Shown here piece by piece: positions 5,170 to 12,725 of a stretch of DNA of 12,725 nt. Under the pieces are notes generated by a model. The model was not told where the DNA came from and made no database searches. It worked only from the letters and a program-made list of their open reading frames with translations. The position numbers and the translations under genes are program-made. Within the stretch, counting starts at the first letter, position 1, and the number at the start of each line of letters is the position of its first letter. Source of the DNA: Rhodobiaceae bacterium (lineage in GTDB: Bacteria > Pseudomonadota > Alphaproteobacteria > RS24); assembly GCA_002683515.1 (NCBI GenBank), contig NYTN01000090.1, positions 1 through 12,725 on the forward strand. Reading direction: 5' to 3'.

Positions 5170-5558
5170 TGACCAACCCAGCTCCTCCACTTGCAAATGC
5201 CACATTGGTGTTTTCCGTGGCTGGCGGCTATGCGGTTGATTCGACTACGGGTAATTACGTTGAGACTACGTCCGATGTTAGTTATTACGCCACGTTGAAG
5301 CAAAGCAGGGATCCTCAATACGAGCAGCGAATTGGGGCTGACGAGAGTGCCATCTACATGAAGGGCCGTCTTGTCAGTCCGCTCGCATTATCGGGAGTAA
5401 CAGCAGGTGACACTGCTGCCGCGACCATCGAATCACAAGAAGGTCGTTTTGAGTTACTTCCAACAACAGCGATGACTGAACATTATCGGCAATTCCTAGG
5501 CACTCCTATTCACGGCTACTTTAGAGTTGTGGGAGCAGGAAGTGTCCTGAATCGTTGA
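5169..5558 (+). CDS. Probable head-closure (stopper) or connector protein
   Basis: A 129-residue protein starting in TAATG, so it is coupled to the adaptor. Segments such as VSYYATLKQSRDPQYEQ, YMKGRLVSPLAL, AATIESQEGRFELLP and HYRQFLGTPIHGYFRVVG suggest a small beta-barrel. Head-closure proteins of the SPP1 gp16/HK97 gp7 kind are of this size and normally follow the adaptor gene. I base the call mainly on gene order and overall fold impression, as no diagnostic motif is seen. It has no SD. An alternative is another neck protein of unknown type. Confidence 0.5.
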   Translation: MTNPAPPLANATLVFSVAGGYAVDSTTGNYVETTSDVSYYATLKQSRDPQYEQRIGADESAIYMKGRLVSPLALSGVTAGDTAAATIESQEGRFELLPTTAMTEHYRQFLGTPIHGYFRVVGAGSVLNR

Positions 5559-5582
5559 TCTAGATCCCCTTGCATTGTTTCA

Positions 5583-6197
5583 ATGTCTTCTCTACAACAT
5601 CCATCTCAAATTATCAAGAGCCAGGACACCGTCATCAAGGTGGGCTCCTTAGCCGCTGGCAAGCGCGTCCCTATTGCGAGCGCCGTAAGTAGTGCAGGCG
5701 TTATTGCTGCGCTGCCTACCACCAACGTGCCAAGCGTCATGACCTTCTTGGGCGGCGTCACGAATGCTTCTATCGCGTACAACGACGGTGAGCAAGAATA
5801 TTACGTCCTTGGCGGCGGCGGGTTCGCCGACAGCGTAAAGACCACCAGGCGTATCGTTGCTTCAATCACGTCTTACCTGCAAAGGGATTTTGACGATGCT
5901 CTTCAGAATGACGCATTCAGTGAGAGCATGGAGGCCGTCACCGCCGGTCGCCAAGATTTAAACCACGAGGTTTACGTTCAAATCTTCAAAAATATTGGCG
6001 GTACCTCCAGCGATTTGGTTTTTGACACAATTCTTTTCTGCGCCACTGTGGCGAACTATCAGGAGAGCTATCCGGCTGACAACTTAGTTGAGGTCACCTT
6101 TGATTTGGCAAGCCGTGGGGAAATCGCCATTGGTAAGTTCACGGCTACTAGCCAAACTGATCCGAGGCCTGCTAACCAGGGCGCAGACCAGGATTAG
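5583..6197 (+). CDS. Probable major tail (tube) protein
   Basis: A 204-residue protein made of beta-type segments (TNASIAYNDGEQEYYVLGGG, TTRRIVASITSYLQRDF, LNHEVYVQIFKNIGG, DLVFDTILFCATVANYQESY, LVEVTFDLASRGEIAIGKF) with a flexible hydrophilic end (TDPRPANQGADQD). This resembles phage tail tube subunits, in which a final beta strand and a short tail close the gene. It is followed at once by a strong intrinsic terminator, typical after tail tube genes because they need much more product than the genes downstream. The start ATG 5583 lacks an SD, unusual for such a protein. Alternatives are a decoration or tail-sheath-like protein, but no sheath-size gene is present. Confidence 0.6.
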   Translation: MSSLQHPSQIIKSQDTVIKVGSLAAGKRVPIASAVSSAGVIAALPTTNVPSVMTFLGGVTNASIAYNDGEQEYYVLGGGGFADSVKTTRRIVASITSYLQRDFDDALQNDAFSESMEAVTAGRQDLNHEVYVQIFKNIGGTSSDLVFDTILFCATVANYQESYPADNLVEVTFDLASRGEIAIGKFTATSQTDPRPANQGADQD

Positions 6198-6236
6198 ACC
6201 ACCAGGCCTGATCTATATAACATTCCGACTCTGCCA

Positions 6237-6262
6237 AGCCCCCGCAAGGGGGCTATTTTATT
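6237..6262 (+). terminator. Intrinsic terminator after the tail tube gene
   Basis: AGCCCCC (6237-6243), loop GCAA, GGGGGCT (6248-6254), then ATTTTATT. This is a perfect 7-bp, GC-rich stem with a stable GNRA-type loop and a U-rich tail. The next ATG is only three bases further on (6266). It should reduce transcription of the downstream tail genes compared with capsid and tube genes. Confidence 0.85.
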
Positions 6263-6265
6263 GAT

Positions 6266-6670
6266 ATGAACATCAAGCAAGTTAGAGACACTGTCGAAGT
6301 GTTGCTGACAGATCTTTTGGGATCTTACACTCTTCCAGATGGGACAATCATTCCTGCTATTTATGTTGATGGCAAGTATGGCGTACCGAAATCGTGGAAG
6401 GTGTCTGGACTAGAGGCATCTATTAAGCAATATCCCTTAAGACGTTCTAGACCGTTATTGGTAATGGTCGAGATGCGAATGTCATGGGAGATTGTTTTGT
6501 CTCAATACAGCCCTAGCGCTGAGGATATGGATGAAGCGATTGATCGCGTGCTCCGCCATTTTCCCGACACAACTCTTACTGGATTTCCTTCCAGTGATCG
6601 CGAGTACCAATACGCACGACTGGTAGTGCCTGATCTTGAGATTAAAACTCAGTACTTGAGGGCAAACTAA
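6266..6670 (+). CDS. Probable tail terminator protein
   Basis: A 134-residue protein: N-terminal helix QVRDTVEVLLTDLLGSYTLP, strand IIPAIYVDGKYG, then SWKVSGLEASIKQYP, LLVMVEMRMSWEIVLSQYSP, the helix EDMDEAIDRVLRHFP and a final strand YARLVVPDLEIKTQYL. This alpha/beta order and the 'GLE..I' strand fit lambda gpU/HK97 gp9-type tail terminators, which cap the tail tube and join it to the head. The gene starts just after a terminator and has no SD, since GGGGG of the terminator stem is the only purine run upstream. Gene position after the tube protein is unusual. Confidence 0.55.
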   Translation: MNIKQVRDTVEVLLTDLLGSYTLPDGTIIPAIYVDGKYGVPKSWKVSGLEASIKQYPLRRSRPLLVMVEMRMSWEIVLSQYSPSAEDMDEAIDRVLRHFPDTTLTGFPSSDREYQYARLVVPDLEIKTQYLRAN

Positions 6671-7135
6671 ATGTCACTGCTGATTACTGGCGGAAGAATT
6701 GTTGGAGAACAAGATCTAATGCGCCAGCTTGGCGATGTTTTTGAAGAATGGGTAAAGGATGACGTGAATGGCGATTATATGGATGAGCAGTTTCTCAGCA
6801 AGAACAGGTGGCAATATCCACCTCCGTCGACTACGCGCAAAAGTGGAAACACTGCTGGCAATCCTCGTGACATCTACGACCTCGGCACGCTATACGACAG
6901 CGGAAAACGCAGCTTTACTATTACGCGCAGTGCATCCAAAGTTGAAGCTTCTTGGCATTGGGACGCCAAGAATCAAAGTGGAGACGAGTATGCCTGGTTT
7001 GTTCACGAAGGAGCTGGTCCTTATAGTCGAGCCCCAAGGCCGTGGACAGACGAAATAGCTATTCCTTATTTGTTTTACGGGAGCACCCCTCACAAAAGAT
7101 TGGAAGAAAGTATCACTCTTAGGATGGGTCGATGA
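6671..7135 (+). CDS. Tail completion / HK97 gp10-like protein
   Basis: A 154-residue protein that follows the previous stop with no gap and has a GAGGG SD at 6658-6662. The N-terminal part (VIF-type helix QLGDVFEEWVKDDVNGDY) is followed by RDIYDLGTLYDSGKRSFTI and the motif EYAWFVHEGAGPYSRAPRPWTDE. That matches the 'YA.fVe.Gt...aRPf' signature of the HK97 gp10-like family of tail completion or neck proteins. The C-terminal HKRLEESITLRMGR is a short helix. It would act at the head-tail junction. It ends as GATGA, overlapping the next start codon. Confidence 0.6.
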   Translation: MSLLITGGRIVGEQDLMRQLGDVFEEWVKDDVNGDYMDEQFLSKNRWQYPPPSTTRKSGNTAGNPRDIYDLGTLYDSGKRSFTITRSASKVEASWHWDAKNQSGDEYAWFVHEGAGPYSRAPRPWTDEIAIPYLFYGSTPHKRLEESITLRMGR

Positions 7136-7392
7136 ACACTTTCGACTACTTAAAAAGCGAAGACGGTCGGGTGCACCTCATCAACGTCAAAAAGAAAGGA
7201 GGTTTTTTAAAGGTGGGCATTCTTTGCACTATTGCCCAAGACGAAAGAAAGTGTAGAATTGCGAACGAAAACATCTCTTTTCTCGTTGAGCTGCCCGAAG
7301 GGACATTCTCAAAAGGCGCCCGAGCCAAGGTATTCAATGTCGATCTGACAATTCTAAAAGATGAGCAAATACAGCTTCCTTCTCCAAACTAA
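7132..7392 (+). CDS. Small unknown tail-region protein
   Basis: An 86-residue basic protein. It starts at ATG 7132, overlapping the previous TGA, with AGGA at 7121-7124. The sequence alternates strands (VHLINVKKKGGFLKVGILC, CRIANENISFLVELPEG, ARAKVFNVDLTILKDEQIQL), which suggests a compact beta fold. It has no recognised family. Its end overlaps the first 32 bases of the tail assembly chaperone gene in another frame, so translation of the two is probably linked. By position it could be a minor tail or accessory assembly protein. Confidence 0.6.
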   Translation: MNTFDYLKSEDGRVHLINVKKKGGFLKVGILCTIAQDERKCRIANENISFLVELPEGTFSKGARAKVFNVDLTILKDEQIQLPSPN

Positions 7393-7900
7393 AGAGGCCG
7401 AGTATTTCGAGCTGCTGCCATCGCTGCGTTTGAGAAAGCATGGCAGTTGGTTGGTTGCGGAGTCAATCGAACAGGAAGAAATTTCTCGCACGCAAAGCCA
7501 GTCAACTATTCGAGCTGTACAACTTGCGAAGCGCATTGCGGCTGATCGTGGAATCTCGCTAGAGGAGGCTTTTAACGCCCTTCAAGGTGGTGCAGACTTG
7601 AACGAGATGGAACTGCTTAGCGAGTACACGGAAGAGGCCCTGGACATGCTCTCAGGGTCATCTTCAGCCGAAGCTGGTAACGCAAAGCTGGTAACTGCAT
7701 TCATGCGTACTCGAGGACAAGGTCTTGTTGAGGACGAGTGGGTCGAGCTTGATGATTGGAGTTTTGAAGACACAAAGAGAATGAACAAGTCGATCATCAC
7801 GAAGGCTATTGAATTTATTGTTTCCGAGCAAAGTTACGAGGAGGGCGGCTCGCCAAAAAAAGCGTCAAAGAGGACCAAGACGACAGCGTCCGAGGAATAG
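7361..7900 (+). CDS. Tail assembly chaperone G
   Basis: A 179-residue protein directly ahead of the tape measure region, in the place of lambda gpG. Early residues are FLLQTKEAEYFELLPSLRLR; the middle holds helices VQLAKRIAADRGISLEEAF and AKLVTAFMRTRGQGLV. The C-terminus is charged and low-complexity (SPKKASKRTKTTASEE), as often seen at G frameshift ends. A slippery A7 tract sits 12 codons before the TAG stop, and a -1 shift there joins a long open T frame. G and GT coat the tape measure protein and recruit tube subunits during tail building, then leave. The start overlaps the preceding gene and lacks an SD, so it relies on coupling. Confidence 0.75.
   Translation: MSKYSFLLQTKEAEYFELLPSLRLRKHGSWLVAESIEQEEISRTQSQSTIRAVQLAKRIAADRGISLEEAFNALQGGADLNEMELLSEYTEEALDMLSGSSSAEAGNAKLVTAFMRTRGQGLVEDEWVELDDWSFEDTKRMNKSIITKAIEFIVSEQSYEEGGSPKKASKRTKTTASEE
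7838..7861 (+). promoter_or_regulatory. -1 programmed frameshift site of the tail chaperone
   Basis: Codons in the G frame are CCA AAA AAA GCG, so A_AAA_AAA at 7855-7861 is a -1 slippery heptamer. AGGAGG (7839-7844, within GAGGAGGG 7838-7845) lies 10 bases upstream, matching the SD-like stimulator of E. coli dnaX. Only weak hairpins are visible downstream (for example GACG 7879-7882 with CGTC 7887-7890), so the upstream SD is the main stimulator I can support. The -1 frame is open from 7813 to 8325. Confidence 0.75.
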
Positions 7901-8325
7901 AAAGACGAGCTCTTAAGACTCTTCGGAACCAGTCTGATTGGAACGCGCTTTATTTTCGCTTAAGTGCTTCTGAACTTAAAGACCCGCGCTGGACGCAGGA
8001 AAACTTTGCAATGCAGAGTGTCAATGATGTTATGGCAGCTTTAAAGTTTCTCGAAAGTCACGACATTTCTCGCTACAACATTGCAAGTATTGCAACAGCA
8101 AAACTTGGCACTGTTGTTGTTGGAGCTTTGGGCGGGAAGAAAACGAGTGTTAGCGCGGAAGATTTCCTGCCTTTCGATACTCGCAAGATCAAAGGGGAAG
8201 TAGAGGTGTCTGAGGACAGTCTGCAGGTCTTGAGAAAGTTAATGAAAAGTAGACCTTTGGATCCACGTCTTATTGCAACGTTAGTAGCTGAGATTAAAAT
8301 GGCGTCAAATCATGAAGACGATTGA
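7861..8325 (+). CDS. T extension of the tail assembly chaperone (GT fusion)
   Basis: After a slip at 7855-7861 translation continues from AGC 7861 as SVKEDQDDSVRGIERRALKT, then a W-rich middle (QSDWNALYFRLS, DPRWTQENF) and the helical HDISRYNIASIATAKL, ending KMASNHEDD. This adds 154 residues to 167 of G for a 321-residue GT protein. The frame is open back to 7813, and the first in-frame start in it is ATG 8011, far inside the domain, with only a weak AGGA 10 bases upstream. Separate translation is therefore unlikely. The PFDTRK segment near the C-terminus is similar to endings of other T domains. By analogy with lambda, T binds tube subunits and G binds the tape measure. Confidence 0.75.
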   Translation, partial: SVKEDQDDSVRGIERRALKTLRNQSDWNALYFRLSASELKDPRWTQENFAMQSVNDVMAALKFLESHDISRYNIASIATAKLGTVVVGALGGKKTSVSAEDFLPFDTRKIKGEVEVSEDSLQVLRKLMKSRPLDPRLIATLVAEIKMASNHEDD

Positions 8326-8361
8326 CGCTAAACTATGCAATATCGGTGTTCGTAGTGAAGG

Positions 8362-11300
8362 ATGGCGGCTGAGCTAAGGCTAAATGTTGCGCTTGATCTG
8401 CAGTATTTCAAGCTACAACTCCCGAAACTCAGCCAAGCTGCTGCTGGTTTTCAACTGCCTATTCAGGTTAAGTTTGACAGCGGGCAGGTACGGAAAGAAT
8501 TAAACAAGCTTACTGGACGTAGAGACTTTCGTATCAATCTCAATGATACGGCAATTAAGAATGCTATTTCGAAGGTTCAGACTCTTAAAAAAGCGCTTGA
8601 AAGCGTAGAGAGGCAATCAAAAAAGGTAACTGCTACCAGCACCCCTATTGGCACCAGACAGCTTTCCAGAACGGCTGGACAAGGCGGGTTTAACGCCGCC
8701 GAGATTCAGGCTCTGTATCAACAGGCCGCAACCCAAGGTATTGCTGGCTTTCAGAAGGGCATCAAGGTAAAAAGGGGCGATGCTGTCAGTGAACTTGGGC
8801 GACTCGCAAAAGATGCAGTCAAAGGGCTGATTAGTGGGCTGAAGAAAGGTAAGGGTCAAGTTGGGGCGGCATCAGAAGATATTGCCCAGGAACTGATTGA
8901 CACTATGGACGCTCGACTGGAGATTCGTTCTCCGTCGAGACGGCTGATGAAAATGGGCCGCGAGGCGGCCAAAGGCTTTGAAATTGGAATTTCCAAAGGC
9001 TTAGACAAAGCTCAGCAGGTGGCAGTTGCAAGGCTTGCCGCAATGCTGATTGCTATGCAGCAAAAAGCTAGAGGGTTTGGTCTTGGAGCGGGGTCAGGAC
9101 AGATTCTCTCGGCAGGCAGTGGCACCGCTTCTCCTGCTGGCATGCTGACCAGCGCAAGCGGTCGACCACGATTCAAGGCTTCATCTGCTCAAGGGCTACC
9201 AGGTGTTAGGAGCGCTTTAACTGGCCCTAGTCTTTATGGCCAGGGGAGGCTTGCTCTGCCTCCTGCAGGCGGGAGCACGGCTTCATTGTCACGGGCTTCT
9301 AAGGAAACGGCAGCGACGATAAGAGCGTTGGGGCGTTCCGCTGAAAGATCGGCTTCTATCTTGGGCGAGAATGATCGAGTGACAGGATCTGGCCGTCCTG
9401 AGCTGCCGGCAAGTAGCACTGGCAGCGCCTTAGCTTTAAGGAGCCCTCAGCAATCTCAGCAAGCATCTCGTGGGAGCAGGCGCGGGTTCTCTCGGTTTGG
9501 CCCAAGCGGCGGAGAGATGTTTAATAATCTCAAAGCAGGCCCTATTGCCTCGATTGGCAAGGAATTCAAATATGCAACTTCGCAGGTGCTGTTGTTTGGT
9601 ACTGCTTACAAAGCTATTGCTGCTGTAACTGCATTACCTGCCAATATTGCTGCTGCAACGGCCAATTTACAAGCTTTCAATAACCAAATGGAAGCCGTAA
9701 CTGGCGGCGGTCAAACCATGACTAACAGCATGGCTTTGATCGAAAAAACTGTTGCTCGATTCAACGTTCCAGTTCAATCAGCTCGTGATGGATTTGTCAA
9801 GCTGTTTGCGTCAATGAGTCCTGCTGGCATTGATCTGAGCACTATTAACAACGTCTTCACTGGTCTTTCTGCTGCTGCGTCAACGTTTGGCATGAGTGCG
9901 GATCAAGTAGATCGCATGACTTATGCTCTTGCCCAAATGGCAAGTAAGGGTCAGATTATGACAGAAGAGCTGAAAGGTCAGCTCGGTGACGTATTCCCGC
10001 AAGCTGTCAGTTTATTTGCTGAATCTGCCGGCTTCTTGGATGATTCAATGGATGCCCAGGCCAAGAGCAAAGGCTTGGCTGCATTCTTAAAGGCACTTGA
10101 AGACGGAGCCTTGAAAGGTACAGCCATGAGCAAGGTGCTGGCAAATGTTGGCGTCAATCTGAACACTAAATTTGGACCTACAGCAGAGAAAGCGGCTGGC
10201 TCCTTCCAGAACCAGATGAACAAACTTAATAATGCACTAACTAAGTTTCACGAAAGCTTTGCGCCCGTAGCCGGAGCTTTCCTGGGCGAAGTTGCCACTC
10301 CAATGATTAGCGCATTAAATGGAGTTGGTCAGGCCGTCAAACTTGCATTTTCTGGCGAGGCCATAACAGACAATCCACTGGCAAGTTATTTGCGAGACGA
10401 ACTGTTTCCGCAATTGCTCAACATAAAAGATGCCTTAATAGAAGGAGCTCAGGTTTTTGGGATTTTCGCTCAAGCTGCTGCTGTAGTGTTGCGTCCTATT
10501 GCTCAATTTGTCCTTGGGAATAAGGATCTTGTGACGACGTTGGTGAGAACTGCAGCCACTGGAATGGTGCTAAAGGCAGCGCTTGTTGGGCTTCGCGTAA
10601 CCGGCATTATTCCCTTGATAGGTTTCGTTCTGAAATATGGAAAAACGCTGCGAATCATAATCGCGGCAAATATACAGGGAACTGCCAGCTTTGGCACCTT
10701 AAAGGGAGCTGCAATCGCTTCGGGAATGGGCATGAAGCAGGCCGCTGTTGGAGTGAGGGTATTAGCCACAGCAATTCGCACAGTTCTCGTTGCATCTGCC
10801 ATTGGCATTGCTCTGGTTGCTATTAGTGCGTTGATCGGAAAGATACAAGCACTTCAAGCTACAGCAGACAGCATTAAAGGTCAAAAAAGATCTTACGGAA
10901 ATCGATTAAGGAAAGCTGCACAGCGTGGTGGTTCAGAAGGCTTTGCTATCGAGCAAAAAAATATTAACCAAGAAGTTGCCAGCAGGGAGAGGGGTATCAA
11001 TCTTGCAGACAGAATCATGAAGGGAGAAACGATTTCGTCGGAAGATAGAGATCATCTTGAGAAACTTGGCGGGTACGAGTCAACACTTGGTGGATTACGC
11101 GAGCGCAAAGGTGGTGGCTTTGGCACCTTCATGATCGGCTCCGGGCGGCAGGGAGAATCGCGGATTAGGGCTAAAAACGAAGACAATATTAAGGGTGAAC
11201 AATTAAATGCTCGGCGAGCTTTGACATCTTCACTGTCGAAGTATCGCCAAGATACTGCTGCCGCTGGACAAGACGCCAAAGTTGTAGATGCCAGGAATGA

Positions 11301-12486
11301 AAATGCTGCAAAAGTTTCTTTAGAGGGGCTTGGTCTTGACCTTAATGGCGACGGTAGCAGTGGAGGCGGCAGTGCAACAGGCAGAACGCCTATGAGCGCT
11401 GACGAGCTGACCATTATTCAAGGTATTAACGAAAAACGCCGAGAAGGAAATGAATTAGCCGAAGCTCATCTAAGGTTTGCTCAAAAACTTCTTGAAATTC
11501 GCAATTCCGACGCGGACATTACCGAAAAGCAGGGTGACTTGGACACTGCTCGTACAGACCACGCATTGGAAATCAAGCAAATTAACGAAAAAGCAGCAAA
11601 AGAGAAGGCAGACACCCTGAAGCAGGAAACTCAAAATCGTCAACAAATTGGTCAAATCTTGCTAGATCAACAGCTCGCTGCCGGGATAATTTCGCAAAAA
11701 GAATATGACATTGCAATGCATTTGCGTGATCAACTTGCAACCGAGCAACAACTGAAAGAACTTGGAGCAACTCCCGAGCAGATTCAGCAATATCACAACA
11801 ACCAAGGTCCGGCACCTGGAACCTTTGGAGACCTCCAAAAAAACGCGAAAGACGGTTTGAACGATTTGCTCGACCCAACTCGGCAATTGGACGAGGTGGC
11901 GACTGGCGTGGGCGAGACTTTTGCCACAATGTTTACTGACCTTGCAACTGGTGCATCAACTGCTCAGGAAGCTTTGGGGAGCATGTTCGGCAACTTGTCT
12001 GACATGTTCGCCAACATGGTTCAAGAAATCATTGCTCAATGGGTGAAGGTGCAACTGATTCAAGGGCTTGGAAGCATCTTTGGCGGAATGATGGGCGGAG
12101 GCGGAACGCAGCAGTCTGCTGCGCAGCAGGTAGGATGGCCCACGGCTCGCCCGTACGCAAATGGCGGCATGGCCTACGGAGGATTCACTCCATTCGCAAG
12201 CGGAGGCATTGTCAAAGGCCCCACCCTTGGTCTTGTTGGGGAAGGTCGTCACAACGAAGCAATTGTGCCCCTGCCAAATGGCAAGTCAATTCCAGTGGAT
12301 ATGGGTAAGGGTATGGGAGGAGACATCAACAGTAGTGTTGTTGTCAATATCAGTAACGGCGGAGGCTCGGAATCATCCACAAAGGGCTCGCAAGGTAATC
12401 AGCTAGCTAAAGGAATTGAGGGTGCTGTTAAAGACGTTATCATGCGGGAGATGCGTCCTGGCGGAATGATCTCGTCAGGGAGATAA
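8362..12486 (+). CDS. Tail tape measure protein
   Basis: A 1374-residue protein that sets tail length. The N-terminus (LRLNVALDLQYFKLQLPKLS) resembles cyanophage tape measures. About residues 185-215 carry RLEIRSPSRRLMKMGREAAKGFEIGI, a motif common in tape measures. Residues about 438-600 form the tape measure N-terminal domain (TIGR02675 type: AFNNQMEAVTGG, FNVPVQSARDGFVKLFASMS, MTEELKGQLGDVFPQA). Hydrophobic helices lie at about 724-750 and 800-828, and a charged coiled-coil part at about 1030-1110. The end has FASGGIVKGPTLGLVGEG (about 1278-1296), as in lambda-type C-termini. At about 0.15 nm per residue, the tail would be near 200 nm. The frame just upstream holds stops, so the start is 8362 or later. 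Confidence 0.9.
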   Translation: MAAELRLNVALDLQYFKLQLPKLSQAAAGFQLPIQVKFDSGQVRKELNKLTGRRDFRINLNDTAIKNAISKVQTLKKALESVERQSKKVTATSTPIGTRQLSRTAGQGGFNAAEIQALYQQAATQGIAGFQKGIKVKRGDAVSELGRLAKDAVKGLISGLKKGKGQVGAASEDIAQELIDTMDARLEIRSPSRRLMKMGREAAKGFEIGISKGLDKAQQVAVARLAAMLIAMQQKARGFGLGAGSGQILSAGSGTASPAGMLTSASGRPRFKASSAQGLPGVRSALTGPSLYGQGRLALPPAGGSTASLSRASKETAATIRALGRSAERSASILGENDRVTGSGRPELPASSTGSALALRSPQQSQQASRGSRRGFSRFGPSGGEMFNNLKAGPIASIGKEFKYATSQVLLFGTAYKAIAAVTALPANIAAATANLQAFNNQMEAVTGGGQTMTNSMALIEKTVARFNVPVQSARDGFVKLFASMSPAGIDLSTINNVFTGLSAAASTFGMSADQVDRMTYALAQMASKGQIMTEELKGQLGDVFPQAVSLFAESAGFLDDSMDAQAKSKGLAAFLKALEDGALKGTAMSKVLANVGVNLNTKFGPTAEKAAGSFQNQMNKLNNALTKFHESFAPVAGAFLGEVATPMISALNGVGQAVKLAFSGEAITDNPLASYLRDELFPQLLNIKDALIEGAQVFGIFAQAAAVVLRPIAQFVLGNKDLVTTLVRTAATGMVLKAALVGLRVTGIIPLIGFVLKYGKTLRIIIAANIQGTASFGTLKGAAIASGMGMKQAAVGVRVLATAIRTVLVASAIGIALVAISALIGKIQALQATADSIKGQKRSYGNRLRKAAQRGGSEGFAIEQKNINQEVASRERGINLADRIMKGETISSEDRDHLEKLGGYESTLGGLRERKGGGFGTFMIGSGRQGESRIRAKNEDNIKGEQLNARRALTSSLSKYRQDTAAAGQDAKVVDARNENAAKVSLEGLGLDLNGDGSSGGGSATGRTPMSADELTIIQGINEKRREGNELAEAHLRFAQKLLEIRNSDADITEKQGDLDTARTDHALEIKQINEKAAKEKADTLKQETQNRQQIGQILLDQQLAAGIISQKEYDIAMHLRDQLATEQQLKELGATPEQIQQYHNNQGPAPGTFGDLQKNAKDGLNDLLDPTRQLDEVATGVGETFATMFTDLATGASTAQEALGSMFGNLSDMFANMVQEIIAQWVKVQLIQGLGSIFGGMMGGGGTQQSAAQQVGWPTARPYANGGMAYGGFTPFASGGIVKGPTLGLVGEGRHNEAIVPLPNGKSIPVDMGKGMGGDINSSVVVNISNGGGSESSTKGSQGNQLAKGIEGAVKDVIMREMRPGGMISSGR
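12477..12482 (+). promoter_or_regulatory. Ribosome binding site of the minor tail gene
   Basis: AGGGAG overlaps the last codons of the tape measure gene and lies 8 bases before ATG 12491, fixing the start of the partial gene at the right edge. Confidence 0.6.
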
Positions 12487-12490
12487 GCAA

Positions 12491-12725
12491 ATGGCACAAC
12501 CTACCCTGTTTCCAAAGAGAACGACAACCACCAGCATCGGGTCTGAAGATTTGTTTGAATTTGGTCAGACCATTAATAAGTCACGGCGCGTTCGTCGTTT
12601 TGCGCTGGGCAATGGGTACGAACAAGTGACGCCTGACGGCATCCAAACAGATATGAGAACGTATCAACTTAAGACTAAGCCGATTACTGACGTTCAGGCC
12701 ACTCAATACGACGATGCGTTTGATA
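12491..12725 (+). CDS. Minor tail protein (lambda gpM-like), 3' end outside window
   Basis: The frame is open from ATG 12491 to the right edge (78 codons and one base). The segment FALGNGYEQVTPDGIQTDMRTYQL resembles the start of lambda gpM-type minor tail proteins (Phage_min_tail family, pattern 'fGdGYeq....GIn...r.w.l'). These act at the tail tip after the tape measure gene, exactly where this gene lies. The preceding segment (LFPKRTTTTSIGSEDLFEFG) is less conserved. The start has a good SD. The rest of the tail tip genes would follow to the right. Confidence 0.65.
   Translation, partial: MAQPTLFPKRTTTTSIGSEDLFEFGQTINKSRRVRRFALGNGYEQVTPDGIQTDMRTYQLKTKPITDVQATQYDDAFD

Noticed and set aside
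5557..5566. GATCTAGATC palindrome before the tail tube gene
   Set aside because: A single 10-bp palindrome overlapping a stop codon with no loop or partner site. No role can be supported.
6194..6221. Promoter-like TTAGAC-N16-TATAAC after the tail tube gene
   Set aside because: Transcription would start about ten bases before a strong terminator, leaving no useful transcript. The match is weak and could be chance.
8011..8325. An independent gene starting at ATG 8011
   Set aside because: The frame is open back to 7813 with protein-like sequence, the start has only a weak AGGA, and the frameshift from the G gene explains the whole stretch.

Overview
This window is a stretch of the morphogenesis (head and tail) region of a tailed phage or prophage with a long, probably non-contractile tail (siphovirus type). 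Almost all genes are on the + strand, closely packed, with 1-8 base overlaps at many junctions. The host is probably a cyanobacterium. This rests on two small cyanophage-like proteins at the left end, on the style of the tape measure N-terminus, and on moderate GC with many genes lacking a Shine-Dalgarno (SD) sequence. It is an inference, not proof. No tRNA, rRNA, CRISPR array or insertion sequence is visible, and no gene-free stretch exceeds 300 bases.

Left part (1-1206): the end of an unknown gene open to the left edge, then a small DUF6496-like protein. Its reading frame continues by a -1 step into a second conserved domain, followed by an acidic unknown protein. The -1 junction carries an A_AAA_AAG slippery heptamer directly before the stop codon and a strong hairpin six bases further on, a classic programmed frameshift layout. 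Positions 1203-1671 hold the only minus-strand genes: an XRE-type helix-turn-helix regulator and a 63-residue unknown protein, transcribed against the head genes. A CACTT-N3-AAGTG palindrome sits at the divergence point.

Head part (1738-5558): a DUF2213-type putative head maturation protease carrying a fused, coiled-coil scaffold-like C-terminus that has its own internal start and SD; a capsid cement-like protein; a DUF2184-type major capsid protein; an unknown protein; a DUF4054-like head-tail adaptor; and a probable head-closure protein.

Tail part (5583-12725): a probable tail tube protein followed by a strong intrinsic terminator, then a tail-terminator-like protein, a tail-completion (HK97 gp10-like) protein, a small unknown protein, and the tail assembly chaperone G. 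G has a clear -1 frameshift extension (T), with slippery A_AAA_AAA and an SD-like stimulator 10 bases upstream. A 1374-residue tape measure protein and the start of a lambda gpM-like minor tail protein follow. Together these genes make the capsid, connect it to the tail, and set tail length. Terminase and portal are presumably upstream, and the rest of the tail tip downstream.

The points most worth checking are the two frameshift sites (the first joins two small conserved domains and may be undescribed), the nested scaffold, and the regulator cassette lodged inside a structural operon.
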